A stretch of 64,000 bases of DNA. Source: JAVBWI01 sp036677445 (lineage in GTDB: Bacteria > Bacillota > Clostridia > Christensenellales > CAG-138). Positions 50,194-59,436 of the stretch are shown piece by piece. Every line of letters starts with the position of its first letter. Positions within the stretch are counted from its first letter, which is position 1. Location: the NCBI GenBank assembly GCA_036677445.1, contig JAVBWI010000017.1:248001-312000 (forward strand), in the 5' to 3' direction. The translations under genes were made by a program, and so were the position numbers. The notes under the pieces were generated by a model, which did no database searches, was not told the origin of the DNA, and worked only from the letters and a program-made list of their open reading frames with translations.

Positions 50194-51909
50194 ATGAGAC
50201 AACTTATATACTGTGATACCGGAAAATGTAAAGGCTGTAACCGGTGCATACGGGTTTGTCCGGTGAGTGAAGCAAACTACGCCTATCTGGATAACGGCAA
50301 AGCAAAAGTCAATATTGATCATAACAAGTGCATCGTATGCGGCGCATGCATAAAGATATGCATGCATAACGCACGGGAATATGCGGACGATACTTTAAAA
50401 TTTATTGAGGACCTTCAAAAAGGCGAAGAAATATCCATGATTGTGGCCCCCGCCAACAGGGCAAATTTCGAAGACTGGAAAAAGGTGCTCGCGTGGCTCA
50501 GGGCTATGGGGGTGCACGCCATATTCGACGTATCGCTGGGCGCGGATATATGCACATGGGCGCATATACGCTTTATACAAACCAGAAATCCGCAGCCGCT
50601 GATTACGCAGCCCTGCCCTGTCATTGTCAATTACATTATAAAATACAGGCATGAGCTATTGAAAAATTTGTCCCCGGTACACAGCCCCATGCTGTGCACA
50701 GCCGTTTTCATGAAGAAGAAACTGAACATCAGCCACAAGATCGCGGCTTTATCCCCATGCATTGCAAAGGCGCATGAGTTCGAAGATACAGGCCATGTAA
50801 GTTATAACGTAACGTTCGCAAAACTGGCCGAGTATATACGCAATGAAAACATACGCCTGCCGGATGAAGATTTTCGTTTCAACAGTGTTGAATCCTCTCT
50901 CGGGAAAATTTATTCCATGCCGGGCGGGTTGAAAGAAAACATCGAATATTATCTGGGAAAAAATTTACGAATAGACAAATCCGAAGGACAAGGCACCGTT
51001 TACAGAGCTCTCGATGAATATGCGCAGGCTGACCCCGATTGCCTGCCTGCCGTGTTCGATGTATTAAACTGCCCCGAAGGGTGCAATATGGGAACAGCCT
51101 GCGTTCATGAGCATTCGCAATTTGAAGTGGGCAAGATCATGGACGATGCGCGCCAGGCTTCCATGCGGATGTATCCAAGAAAAGACCAGGACGATATGAC
51201 GGCCTTGTTCGAAGCTTTTGACAGGCAGCTCGAGCTGAAAGATTACATGAGAAAGTATAAAAAGCAAGCCGTCATACCCAAAACGGTAACCGAAGAGGAT
51301 ATTGAAAACGCTTTTATAGAGCTGGAAAAATTCACACCGGAAGAAAGGCAGCATAACTGCTATGCATGCGGTTCTTTTACATGCCGCGAAATGGCCGAGC
51401 GGATTGCAAAAGGCATCAATATATCAGATAACTGTATAGAAAAGACCCGGCATAATATCACAAGACAACATGAAGCCTTTGCCATGGAAAAAAGCAATAA
51501 CCTGAAGCAAATCCATGAAATCGCGCAGGAGGTTTCAGAGATCAAAAGGCTTTATGACGATGTGCTGGGAGGCATTAAAAACATCGACCACGCCATGGAG
51601 CAGTACGCGAAAATGGCCCGGGAAGTCAACTCCATGTCCATGCAGACGAATTTACTTTCTTTGAATGCATCCATAGAAGCAGCCCGCGCAGGGTCTGCCG
51701 GAAAAGGGTTTGCCGTTGTGGCGCAGGCGATACGCGATTTAGCGCAGGAATCACAAAAATCGGTAGATATTGCGACCAATACCAGCGCGTTTGCCAAACA
51801 ATCGCTGGAGTATATCAATGAGGCCGGGAGCAAGGTGGATGAAACGGTAAAACGAATATCCGAATATGTCTCGAATGTTTCCAACTCCATACAAAACAAC
51901 AGTTATTAA
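50194..51909 (+). CDS. FeFe-hydrogenase-like sensor fused to a chemoreceptor signalling domain
   Basis: A 571-residue soluble protein with no membrane helix. Residues 7-57 bind two [4Fe-4S] clusters (CDTGKCKGCNRCIRVCP, CIVCGACIKIC). Residues about 80-315 are an H-cluster domain: TQPCP (Cys141), SPCIAKAHE (Cys189, Lys192, Glu195) and NCPEGCNMG (Cys293, Cys297) keep the four cluster ligands. The proton-relay Cys of TSCCP is Pro140. A further Fe-S motif NCYACGSFTC sits at 389-397. Residues about 430-571 are an MCP signalling hairpin (MQTNLLSLNASIEAARAG, GFAVVAQAIRDLA). It likely reports hydrogen or redox state to CheA. It lacks the FGKY tail of the other receptors. Confidence 0.92.
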   Translation: MRQLIYCDTGKCKGCNRCIRVCPVSEANYAYLDNGKAKVNIDHNKCIVCGACIKICMHNAREYADDTLKFIEDLQKGEEISMIVAPANRANFEDWKKVLAWLRAMGVHAIFDVSLGADICTWAHIRFIQTRNPQPLITQPCPVIVNYIIKYRHELLKNLSPVHSPMLCTAVFMKKKLNISHKIAALSPCIAKAHEFEDTGHVSYNVTFAKLAEYIRNENIRLPDEDFRFNSVESSLGKIYSMPGGLKENIEYYLGKNLRIDKSEGQGTVYRALDEYAQADPDCLPAVFDVLNCPEGCNMGTACVHEHSQFEVGKIMDDARQASMRMYPRKDQDDMTALFEAFDRQLELKDYMRKYKKQAVIPKTVTEEDIENAFIELEKFTPEERQHNCYACGSFTCREMAERIAKGINISDNCIEKTRHNITRQHEAFAMEKSNNLKQIHEIAQEVSEIKRLYDDVLGGIKNIDHAMEQYAKMAREVNSMSMQTNLLSLNASIEAARAGSAGKGFAVVAQAIRDLAQESQKSVDIATNTSAFAKQSLEYINEAGSKVDETVKRISEYVSNVSNSIQNNSY

Positions 51910-51930
51910 AACAACTGCAGGGAGAAGCCT

Positions 51931-53463
51931 TTACGCATTTGCTGCAGCCGTCGGCGCGGGTTCCGGCTCCCGCTCGGGCAGCGCGTCAAATACGACTTTG
52001 GGCAGGCGGGAAGAACTCACGTCCCGCTGCGTCAGCCCCACCTCCAGGCTCAATATCCGCATACAGTTGTAGAGCGAAGCCTGGCCGGAGCGTATGGCCG
52101 TGATATTAAGGGGAATGTCAAGGTCGGCATCCTGTGCGCGCGTGCAGCGAACGCGCAAAAACTCCATCTGCGCCTTGAGCGCAAGAAGCGCGGGGGAGGA
52201 TGAAAGCATGTTGCCCTCGCTGTCTTCCGGGAAAGCGTCGCGCACCTTTTTGCGCGCAAGCAGGTATTCCGCGTCGCGGATATCGTCTTTTGCCTCCTCC
52301 GCGGCGATATCCGAGAGCACATAACGCATATCATACCGCGGGTTGGGGGAGATCGTGATTTTGAACACTTCCTGTATCAGCGCCACAAGCGCCTCATTGT
52401 CAATCAAATAGTAATTGGCGCTCGAATACGGCGTATCGCTGTTGTATTCCCCGACAAGGGTGTGGCGGTGAATGTCTTCCATAGAAAGCTGCATACCGAA
52501 CGCCGCCATCGCCGCGATCTGCTCGGCGTTGAGGTTGGTGGTGACGTACTGCTTCATCGAGCGGTAAATTTTGGGGAAGTTCTTGAGCTGGTCCCTGGAT
52601 TGGAGCTGCCCGAATATCGCAAACAGCATGCGCTGCTGGCGGTCGTTGCGGCCGGCATCGGTGCTGATGCCCTTGCGTGCGCGCACATAATCCAGCACCT
52701 GCTGGCCGTTCAAATGCTGGTAGCCGGTCTTGAGCCTGCGGCCGTTGAGGCGGATCTCCACATCCACATCGTAATAGACGCCGCCCATGGCGTTGACCAC
52801 GCCCTTTAATCCGTCCATATCCACGCCCGCATAGTAATCGATGGGCACGCCCAAAAGCTTCCCTACCGTCTGCATGGCGTACTGGAAGCCCCGCTTGGTG
52901 GCGCTGCCGCCCTTTGCGAATGCGGCGTTGATCTTCCATTTGCCGCGCTTGCTGTACAGCTCGCCGTTTTCTTTATAGATGGGCGCGTAGCTGTCCCGCG
53001 GCACGGAAATGAGGTGGGCCTCTTTCCTGGCAAAATCCACCGTCAGCAGCATCAGCACATCCGAGCGAAAATCGTTGGTCTCGTCGCGGAATACGTCGTT
53101 TTCCTCCACCTCGCGTTCGGGGCTTTTGTCATAACCTACGAGCAGTATATTCACGCGGTTTTGCATGAACTCCGCGTACATGGGCGTGGGCGTGGGCGTA
53201 GGTTCCGGCGTGGGCGTGGGGGAAAGCGTGGGCGGGGTGTTAAACTGCGCGGTGGCCCTGGGTGTAGCGGCAGGCACGGGCGTAAAAGTGGCGGCGGGCG
53301 TTGCCGTTGCTGCCGGTGCAGGCGTTAAAAACGCCTGCATGGGGTCGGCGAACACCACGTACAGCGTGCGCGCCAACAGCAGCAGCCCCGCGATTACGAA
53401 CGCAATAATACCAAGACGCAGATAGCGCCGGGCGCGCGTGGGCTGTTTGCCGTCTTTGCGCAT
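51931..53463 (-). CDS. LytR-CpsA-Psr family wall-polymer ligase
   Basis: A 510-residue membrane protein: a short cytoplasmic N-terminus, one helix (about 17-40), a Thr/Pro-rich spacer of about 60 residues (SPTPTPEPTPTPTP), then the LCP domain. DVLMLLTVDFARKEAHLISV, PRDSYAPI, GVVNAMGGVYYDVD and VLDYVRARK carry the conserved Asp and Arg that hold the polyprenyl pyrophosphate. LCP enzymes attach teichoic acids or glycans to peptidoglycan. A further region after about residue 350 is of unknown role. The start at 53463 has GGAGG 8 nt upstream. Confidence 0.92.
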   Translation of the reverse strand: MRKDGKQPTRARRYLRLGIIAFVIAGLLLLARTLYVVFADPMQAFLTPAPAATATPAATFTPVPAATPRATAQFNTPPTLSPTPTPEPTPTPTPMYAEFMQNRVNILLVGYDKSPEREVEENDVFRDETNDFRSDVLMLLTVDFARKEAHLISVPRDSYAPIYKENGELYSKRGKWKINAAFAKGGSATKRGFQYAMQTVGKLLGVPIDYYAGVDMDGLKGVVNAMGGVYYDVDVEIRLNGRRLKTGYQHLNGQQVLDYVRARKGISTDAGRNDRQQRMLFAIFGQLQSRDQLKNFPKIYRSMKQYVTTNLNAEQIAAMAAFGMQLSMEDIHRHTLVGEYNSDTPYSSANYYLIDNEALVALIQEVFKITISPNPRYDMRYVLSDIAAEEAKDDIRDAEYLLARKKVRDAFPEDSEGNMLSSSPALLALKAQMEFLRVRCTRAQDADLDIPLNITAIRSGQASLYNCMRILSLEVGLTQRDVSSSRLPKVVFDALPEREPEPAPTAAANA

Positions 53464-53767
53464 ATACCGTACCTCCCGAATATCCTGCATTTATCCTAAT
53501 ACGCCGCGCGGTGAATGTAAAGGTGGCAAAGAGTGACAGAAATTACGATGCCGGTACGGGTTTCCTTTGCGCGGCGCGCATGGTATGTTATAGTTATATC
53601 ATAGTAAGCATGGCGCAGCCCGTATGTCTGTGCTATGATAGTTGCGCAACAAATAAATCCCGTGCAGGAAAGGAAATCCGCGGCGTGCGGACGGAAAAAA
53701 GTATGACGATACGGATATTGCGGCGTAAGGCCGTGCAAATGCAAATACTGGCTTCGGGGGCGGCGCT
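53464..53767. other. Intergenic region between divergent LCP and Gx transporter genes
   Basis: A frame runs up to and overlaps the transporter start, but its composition is not protein-like and it lacks a ribosome site. The usual NusG-II neighbour of Gx transporters is not here. No hairpin or clear promoter stands out. Confidence 0.4.
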
Positions 53768-54298
53768 ATGAAGGCAAGCAAGGTGGCGCGCTTCGGCCTC
53801 TTAACGGCCGTTGCCCTGATACTCGGCTGGCTGGAACAAATGGTGCCCATCGCGGCCACGCTGCCCGGTATTAAGCTGGGGCTTGCGAATACCGTGCTGC
53901 TCTACGCCATTTATTTGATGGATACAAAAAGCGCGGCGCTGCTGATGGTGTTGAAGGTGCTGCTTTCAGGCTTCCTGTTCGCAGGCCTTTCGGCCATGCT
54001 CTACAGCTTTGCGGGCGGCGTCGTGAGCCTGCTTGTCATGCTGCTTATGAAAAAAGTGCCGGGCATCAGTATCGTGGGCGTAAGCGTCTCCGGCGCGGTG
54101 GCGCACAACATGGCGCAGATCGCTACGGCTTCGCTGGTGGTACGCTCTATGGCGCTCGTAGGCTATTTGCCCGCATTGCTTATCGCCGCGGTCATTACCG
54201 GCGTACTCACCGGCGTCGCTGCGAAATATGCGCTGCCCGGCATGCGTATCGCGCAAAGCGGCGGGCAGCCCAGGAAAAATATCGAGGATAAACAATGA
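53768..54298 (+). CDS. Gx transporter family protein (heptaprenyl diphosphate synthase component I-like)
   Basis: A 176-residue membrane protein with five or six helices. GIKLGLANTVLLYAIYL and LLSGFLFAGLSAMLYSFAGG carry the Gly-rich signatures, and SGAVAHNMAQIATASLV is also typical. It resembles ECF S-component proteins. The name as a prenyl synthase subunit is historical; a role in supplying flavin or quinone precursor to surface flavoproteins is suggested by its fusion-like link with ApbE, which it overlaps by 4 nt. Confidence 0.88.
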   Translation: MKASKVARFGLLTAVALILGWLEQMVPIAATLPGIKLGLANTVLLYAIYLMDTKSAALLMVLKVLLSGFLFAGLSAMLYSFAGGVVSLLVMLLMKKVPGISIVGVSVSGAVAHNMAQIATASLVVRSMALVGYLPALLIAAVITGVLTGVAAKYALPGMRIAQSGGQPRKNIEDKQ

Positions 54299-55275
54299 AA
54301 CGAATTTTACTGCGCACGGCGGTACTGTGTATCTGTTCCGCACTGTGCCTGCTTGCAGGCTGTAAAAAGCCCGCGCCGGAGAAAGTCTCCGCGGTCGGGT
54401 TTTATCTGGATACCGTCATCAACATCTCGGTTTATGGCGTCGGGCAGGATGTCGCGGACGATGCGCTCTCGAAATGCGCGGAGTATGAACGGCTGCTGAG
54501 CAAGACCGTGGAAGGCAGCGATGTGTGGCGCATCAACCATGCGCAGGGCGCGCCGGTACGGGTGGACGAACATACCCGCGCCGTACTCGAAACAGCCCTT
54601 GCAGTAAGCGCGGCCTCGGGCGGCGCGTTCGACGCGACCATCGCGCCCGCGAGCGCGCTGTGGGATTTTCAGGTCGAGGCCCCCGCTCCGCCCGATGCAA
54701 AGGAGCTTGCGGAGGCCGCGGCACTTACCGACTATACAAAGCTAAAGCTTGACGGCGATACGGTCACGCTGCCCGCGGGCATGCAAATCGACCTGGGCGG
54801 CATCGCCAAGGGGTATATCGCGGACGAAATCGCGGAATACTGCCGCGCGAGGGGCGTGAAGAGCGGTATACTGAATTTCGGCGGCAACGTTGTGGTCATC
54901 GGTACAAAGCCGGACGGAAGCGACTGGCGGGTGGGCGTGCAGGACCCGGAGCAGCCGACGGGCGAGCCGCTCTTTGCGCTTGCCGCGGCGGACGGTTCGG
55001 TGGTCACCAGCGGCAACTACGAGCGCTATTTCATACTCGACGGCGTGCGCTACCACCACATACTCGACCCCGAAACCGGCTGGCCGGTGCAGAACGGCCT
55101 TAGCTCCGTTACGATATTGACGCATAGCTCAATGCTGGCCGACGCGTACTCTACCGCCTGTTATGTGCTGGGGCTGGAAAAGGGTATGGCGCTTATCGAG
55201 GCGACGCCGGATGTCGAGGCGGCATTTATCACCGCGGATAAAGAAATCATTCGCTCCGGCGGGCTTTCGGAATAA
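54295..55275 (+). CDS. apbE: FAD:protein FMN transferase
   Basis: A 326-residue ApbE lipoprotein (lipobox LLAGC). It attaches FMN from FAD to Thr in D-x-x-SGAT motifs of exported proteins. YLDTVINISVYG, INHAQGAPVRVDEHT, GGIAKGYIADEIAEYCRARG and YEVHHILDPETGWP-type sequence (YHHILDPETGWPVQ) are family blocks, and VTILTHSSMLADAYSTACYV holds magnesium ligands. The start overlaps the Gx gene (ATGA). A plausible client, the reductase at 43128, is in this window. Confidence 0.95.
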   Translation: MKRILLRTAVLCICSALCLLAGCKKPAPEKVSAVGFYLDTVINISVYGVGQDVADDALSKCAEYERLLSKTVEGSDVWRINHAQGAPVRVDEHTRAVLETALAVSAASGGAFDATIAPASALWDFQVEAPAPPDAKELAEAAALTDYTKLKLDGDTVTLPAGMQIDLGGIAKGYIADEIAEYCRARGVKSGILNFGGNVVVIGTKPDGSDWRVGVQDPEQPTGEPLFALAAADGSVVTSGNYERYFILDGVRYHHILDPETGWPVQNGLSSVTILTHSSMLADAYSTACYVLGLEKGMALIEATPDVEAAFITADKEIIRSGGLSE

Positions 55276-55306
55276 CCGAAAACACGGATAAAAGGGGGAA
55301 TGCAGT

Positions 55307-55930
55307 ATGCCGCATCCATGGGAGGAAGTGCCGCTCGCCGTTTACGAAGGACATATGCAGCTTGCAGGCATCGAGCAGACGCAGGCGCTCAATACGCTGA
55401 TGCGCAAGCGGATTGCCGCTTACCCGGCGGACTCCGTTGCCGTATGGGGCGTTGCGGGCGGAAACGGGCTGGAGCATATTGACCCGGAAACCGTACAAGC
55501 CGTTTACGGTGTGGATGTAAACGTCCAATACCTCGCGGCCTGCCGCGCGCGCCATCCGCAGCTTTCCAAAAAGCTTACGCTTTTGTGCGCGGACCTTTCC
55601 CGGCCTTGCGATACGCTTCCGCATGCCGAACTGGTGCTTGCGGATCTGTTGATCGAATATATCGGCATACCGGCGTTCGTTGAACGCGTGCGCGAATGCA
55701 ATCCCAAACGCCTCTGCTGCGTCATACAAAAAAACGTCTCGGCGGCGTTCGTCTCCGTTTCGCCGTACAGGCAAGCGCTCTCCGGCATCGGCGCGCTGCA
55801 TACGGATGTGGAAGAGGGCGCGCTGAGGGAGGCCATGGCCGCGTTGCCCTTCCGGCTGCTGTACCGGGAGGAAATTCCCCTGCCCAACGGCAAGCTGTTC
55901 ATACGGCTGGATTTTGAACGGCGCAGCTAA
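55307..55930 (+). CDS. SAM-dependent methyltransferase-like protein
   Basis: A 207-residue Rossmann-type protein. The glycine motif is VAVWGVAGGNGLEHI, followed by the acidic VYGVDVNVQYL and LTLLCADLSRP, matching motifs I-II of class I methyltransferases. A nearby LVLADLLIEYIG is the post-II strand. The substrate is unknown. AAGGGGG precedes the ATG 31 nt after apbE, so it may be co-transcribed. Confidence 0.8.
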   Translation: MPHPWEEVPLAVYEGHMQLAGIEQTQALNTLMRKRIAAYPADSVAVWGVAGGNGLEHIDPETVQAVYGVDVNVQYLAACRARHPQLSKKLTLLCADLSRPCDTLPHAELVLADLLIEYIGIPAFVERVRECNPKRLCCVIQKNVSAAFVSVSPYRQALSGIGALHTDVEEGALREAMAALPFRLLYREEIPLPNGKLFIRLDFERRS

Positions 55931-56170
55931 GCGGGCGCTTAAAGCGCGCCCTCGGGCCGACACCTCTGCAATGCGTTTGCATTAAGAATATGTCATAATT
56001 ATGATACATGCTTTTTTACCTGCAGGCTTTGCGCTTCCAGCAATTGTTGGGCCGCGCGGCCTTATTTTTTGCCGCCGCTGTTTACAGCATTCTACAGGAA
56101 ATTCACATGCATTTCTTTTGGGGCGTGTTAAAATGGAGAAAGAATACAGACTAGTAAAGGAGAGGTCGCA

Positions 56171-59110
56171 ATGCTTCGCATCGCGCAATGCAACGATACC
56201 TTTTTGCCTGTTGTAGACGGCGTGGGCCGCGTGACCTATGAATATGCGCGCGCATTGGGCGAGCGTGGGCACGATTGCTATGTTGTCACGCCGCTGCGCA
56301 ACGGCGGCTGCCGCGGCAAATATCCGTTCGAGATTGTGGATTTTATCGGCGTGCCGCTAAAACGCCTGCCGCAGTACAGCGCGGGCGTCGCGGTGCTGGA
56401 TTCCCACTATATGGCGCGCATGGAAGGCGTACAGCTTGACCTGGTGCACGCGCACAGCCCCGGTCCGTCGGGGCTGGAGGCGATACGCCTTGCGTCAAAG
56501 CTGAAGGTGCCGCTCATAGGCACCTTTCATTCCAAATATCATGATGATATACTGCGCGTTACGCGCAACGAAAGCCTCGCGGCGATCGGCGTAAAATATA
56601 TTGTGGATTTTTTCGACCGCTGCGACGAGGTGTGGACGGTGAGCCGCGCCGCCGCCGAGACGCTGCGCTCCTACGGTTACCACGGGCGAATCGAGATCGT
56701 ACAGCACGGCACCGATATGCCCAACATCCGGGCGGTGGATATACAGGCCGCGCGCGGGATGTTCGCGCTCTCCAATGGCCCGATACTGCTATATGTGGGT
56801 CAGCTGGACTGGAAAAAGAACCTGCGGCAGACGCTTAATGCCGCGGCCCTGCTGCAAAGCCGCGGTGTCTCGTTCCAGCTTGTACTGGCCGGGCAGGGCA
56901 AGGATGAGGCTGCCATCCGCAAACTTGCGCAGGAGCTGGGCGTCAACGCGTGTTTTACCGGGCATATCACCGATCCCCGCCTGTTGAACGGGTTATACGC
57001 GGCCGCTTCCCTGTTTGTGTTTCCCTCCGCGTACGATACGGCGGGGCTGGTGGTGCGCGAAGCCGCGGCGGCGGGCACGCCGTCGGTGGTGCTTGCAAAC
57101 AGCGCGCCCGCGGAGGTGGTGCGAAACGGAGAAAACGGCTTTGTCTGCGGCGAAACGCCCGAAAGCCTGTGCGATGTCATGCAAAGGGCGCTTTCGGAAC
57201 CCGGCCGCCTCGCGCGCATGGGCGAACAGGCGCGCATGCGCATACCTATACCTTGGGGGAATGTGATGAACGACGTAATCGACCGGTATCAGGCGCTTGT
57301 GGATCGTGAAAAGTCCGCGCTCAAACGCAAGCGCGGGCTGCTGCGCAAGGAGCTTGACGCCATGGACAGGACGCTGGAGAAACGCACGCTGGATCTGGTG
57401 TGGCGTTACATGAAGCAGGATATGCAGCATATCTATGCTTACGGTTATACGCCGCAAAAGCGCGCCGCTCTGAATACCCAGGCGGTGCTGCTGCCGCGCG
57501 CCACACCGGAATCAGAGGGCGTGCGCAGTTCGGATTTGCTGGAGCTATACCATACCATCGATGCGGACGCCGACGCCGCCATACAGGGCATGCTGGTGGT
57601 GCGCAACGGGCATGTCATTTGCGAAGGGTATTGGGCACCGTACGAAAAGGAGCTGCCGCACCAGCTGTATTCGCTCAGCAAGAGCATTACCGCCACCGCC
57701 ATCGGCATGCTGGTGGATGAAGGCAGGCTTTCCCTGGACGAGCGCCTTGTGGAGCTGTTTGCGGATAAGGTGGTGGATCCCGCCACCCACCCGCAAAAAG
57801 AACTCAACGTATGGCATCTCTTAACCATGAGCACCGGCGTGCGCTTCAACGAGGTGGGTTCCGCGCTGGGCGCGGATTGGGAGCAGGAGTTTCTGGATTC
57901 TGGCGTCCGTTTTCCTGCGGGTACGCAGTTTTACTACAACTCCATGAATACCTACATGCTTGCGGCCATCGTCCGGCGCAAAACGGGCGGTTCCATGCTG
58001 GAATACCTGAAGCCGCGCCTGTTCGAGCCGTTGCAGATCCATTCCGTAAGCTGGGAGACCTGTCCCAGGGGTACGGAAAAAGGCGGCTGGGGGCTTTCGC
58101 TCACATTGGAGGACGTGGCCAAGGTGGGCCAGCTGTATCTGCAGATGGGCCGGTGGACGGTGGACGGCGAGGAGCGCCAGCTCATCAGCCGCAAATGGAT
58201 TGAGGAAGCCACACGCGTGCAGATCGAAACGCCCAACGGCGAGTGCCGCGACGGCTATGGCTACCAGGTCTGGATTGCGCCCTACCCCGGCGGGTATCTT
58301 TTCAACGGTGCGTTCGGCCAATACATGCTGGCGCTGCCGGATAAAAACGCGCTGGTGGCAATATTCAGCGGCTCTTCGCGGCTGTTCGCGCAGGGCGGCA
58401 CCATGTCTTATGTAAAGCGCTGCTTCCTGCGTGCCGAGCAAACGCCGCTGCCCCCGCAGCCGGAGGCGCAGCACGCGCTTTTGGATGCGCTGCAGGGGCT
58501 TACCTGCCGCAACAGGCAGGAAGTCGCGCCCGAGGGCATACTGCCCATGCCGTTCAATTGGCTGCGCGCGCAGCTTGACGGCAAAACCTATACGTTTGAT
58601 ACGAATGTGTCCGGCCTGTTCCCCATGGTGATACAGAGCGTTCACAACAACTATTCCACAGGCTTAACCAGCGTCGCCTTCTCCGCAAACGAGGACGGCG
58701 GGTTATCCGTTGCGTTTTACGAGGGAGAAACGCAAAACCTGCTGTATGTGCAGGGGGAGCTTTTCCGCCGTTCCACAGCTACCATCAGGCAGGAGACGCA
58801 TGCGGTCAGCGTATCGGCGCGCTACGGCATGCAGAGCTCCGGCGAAACGCTGCTGCGGCTGTATGTGTACTTCCTCGAAACGCCCTGTACCCGTGTGCTG
58901 ACATTCCGGTTTCATAAGGATGACGTTACACTGACATTCGACGAGCTGCCTTCCATACAGGACGCCACCACAATGCTCATGGAGCTGGCGGGGGTCACCA
59001 GGGCGGAGCTGTTCCGCAGCATGATGCCGTTATTGAAGAAAGAACGCCTGCAAAGCCGCCTGCGCTCGTTTACCACCGCCAATGTCCATGGCGCGCTAGC
59101 GCATGATTAG
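56171..59110 (+). CDS. Fusion of GT4 glycosyltransferase and serine beta-lactamase-like hydrolase
   Basis: A 979-residue two-enzyme protein with no signal peptide. Residues 1-375 are a GT-B glycosyltransferase family 4 similar to diacylglycerol glucosyltransferases (NDTFLPVVDGVGRVTYEYAR, GTFHSKYHDD, YVGQLDWKKN, VREAAAAGTPSVV). A charged helical linker (about 376-430) follows. Residues about 435-780 are a class C beta-lactamase/DD-peptidase-like domain: SLSK (Ser501, Lys504) and YNSMNTY near 589 serve as the nucleophile and Tyr motifs. Residues 800-979 form an extra beta-rich end. GGAG precedes the ATG. The single frame is intact, with no sign of an assembly join. Confidence 0.92.
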   Translation: MLRIAQCNDTFLPVVDGVGRVTYEYARALGERGHDCYVVTPLRNGGCRGKYPFEIVDFIGVPLKRLPQYSAGVAVLDSHYMARMEGVQLDLVHAHSPGPSGLEAIRLASKLKVPLIGTFHSKYHDDILRVTRNESLAAIGVKYIVDFFDRCDEVWTVSRAAAETLRSYGYHGRIEIVQHGTDMPNIRAVDIQAARGMFALSNGPILLYVGQLDWKKNLRQTLNAAALLQSRGVSFQLVLAGQGKDEAAIRKLAQELGVNACFTGHITDPRLLNGLYAAASLFVFPSAYDTAGLVVREAAAAGTPSVVLANSAPAEVVRNGENGFVCGETPESLCDVMQRALSEPGRLARMGEQARMRIPIPWGNVMNDVIDRYQALVDREKSALKRKRGLLRKELDAMDRTLEKRTLDLVWRYMKQDMQHIYAYGYTPQKRAALNTQAVLLPRATPESEGVRSSDLLELYHTIDADADAAIQGMLVVRNGHVICEGYWAPYEKELPHQLYSLSKSITATAIGMLVDEGRLSLDERLVELFADKVVDPATHPQKELNVWHLLTMSTGVRFNEVGSALGADWEQEFLDSGVRFPAGTQFYYNSMNTYMLAAIVRRKTGGSMLEYLKPRLFEPLQIHSVSWETCPRGTEKGGWGLSLTLEDVAKVGQLYLQMGRWTVDGEERQLISRKWIEEATRVQIETPNGECRDGYGYQVWIAPYPGGYLFNGAFGQYMLALPDKNALVAIFSGSSRLFAQGGTMSYVKRCFLRAEQTPLPPQPEAQHALLDALQGLTCRNRQEVAPEGILPMPFNWLRAQLDGKTYTFDTNVSGLFPMVIQSVHNNYSTGLTSVAFSANEDGGLSVAFYEGETQNLLYVQGELFRRSTATIRQETHAVSVSARYGMQSSGETLLRLYVYFLETPCTRVLTFRFHKDDVTLTFDELPSIQDATTMLMELAGVTRAELFRSMMPLLKKERLQSRLRSFTTANVHGALAHD

Positions 59111-59188
59111 TCGAAAAAGTGGATACATCCACTTTTTCGAGGTTCACCGCGCAAGTTGCCGCTCGGTTTCCTGCTTACGCAGGAAACT
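59111..59188 (+). repeat. Modular hairpin element, A type, 5' part
   Basis: It begins immediately after the fusion-gene stop: palindrome TCGAAAAAGTGGAT/ATCCACTTTTTCGA, GGTTCACCGCGCAAGTTG, and the inner TTTCCTGC/GCAGGAAA hairpin, where it is interrupted. It resumes at 59437. Confidence 0.8.
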
Positions 59189-59195
59189 TAGCTTT

Positions 59196-59425
59196 TCGAA
59201 AAAGTGCCTTGCGGCACTTTTTCGAGGATTACAGGAACAACCTGTGCCTACGGTGACGGCGACGGCCCGCAGGCCTAGTATCCGAGGCGTCTCCCGCCGA
59301 GGACCGGCTGTTCCTGCAAGGAAGGCCTTGCGCCGCAAGGCTTTCCGCCGCCACCGCACATGTCGCTGGCGGCGGTTGAAAGCCTCCGGGGACTGCGGTC
59401 CCCGAATCCCCAAGGGGTTTGTCGA
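59196..59425 (+). repeat. Modular hairpin element, B type, nested in an A element
   Basis: Palindrome TCGAAAAAGTGCC/GGCACTTTTTCGA, AGGATTACAGGAACAACCTG, the extra CGACGGCCCGCAGGCCTA segment absent from 29422, GGAAGGCCTTGCG/CGCAAGGCTTTCC, CCGCCGCCA/TGGCGGCGG with loop CCGCACATGTCGC, and the GGGGACTGCGGTCCCC hairpin. Confidence 0.82.
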
Positions 59426-59436
59426 CAGCCTGGGTC

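Noticed and set aside
53511..53771. A frame overlapping the start of the Gx transporter gene
   Set aside because: No ribosome site and no protein-like composition, although the 4-nt overlap looked like coupling.
2901..59225. Dispersed palindromes as a CRISPR array
   Set aside because: The copies are scattered singly between genes, not tandem with regular spacers, and no cas gene is present.
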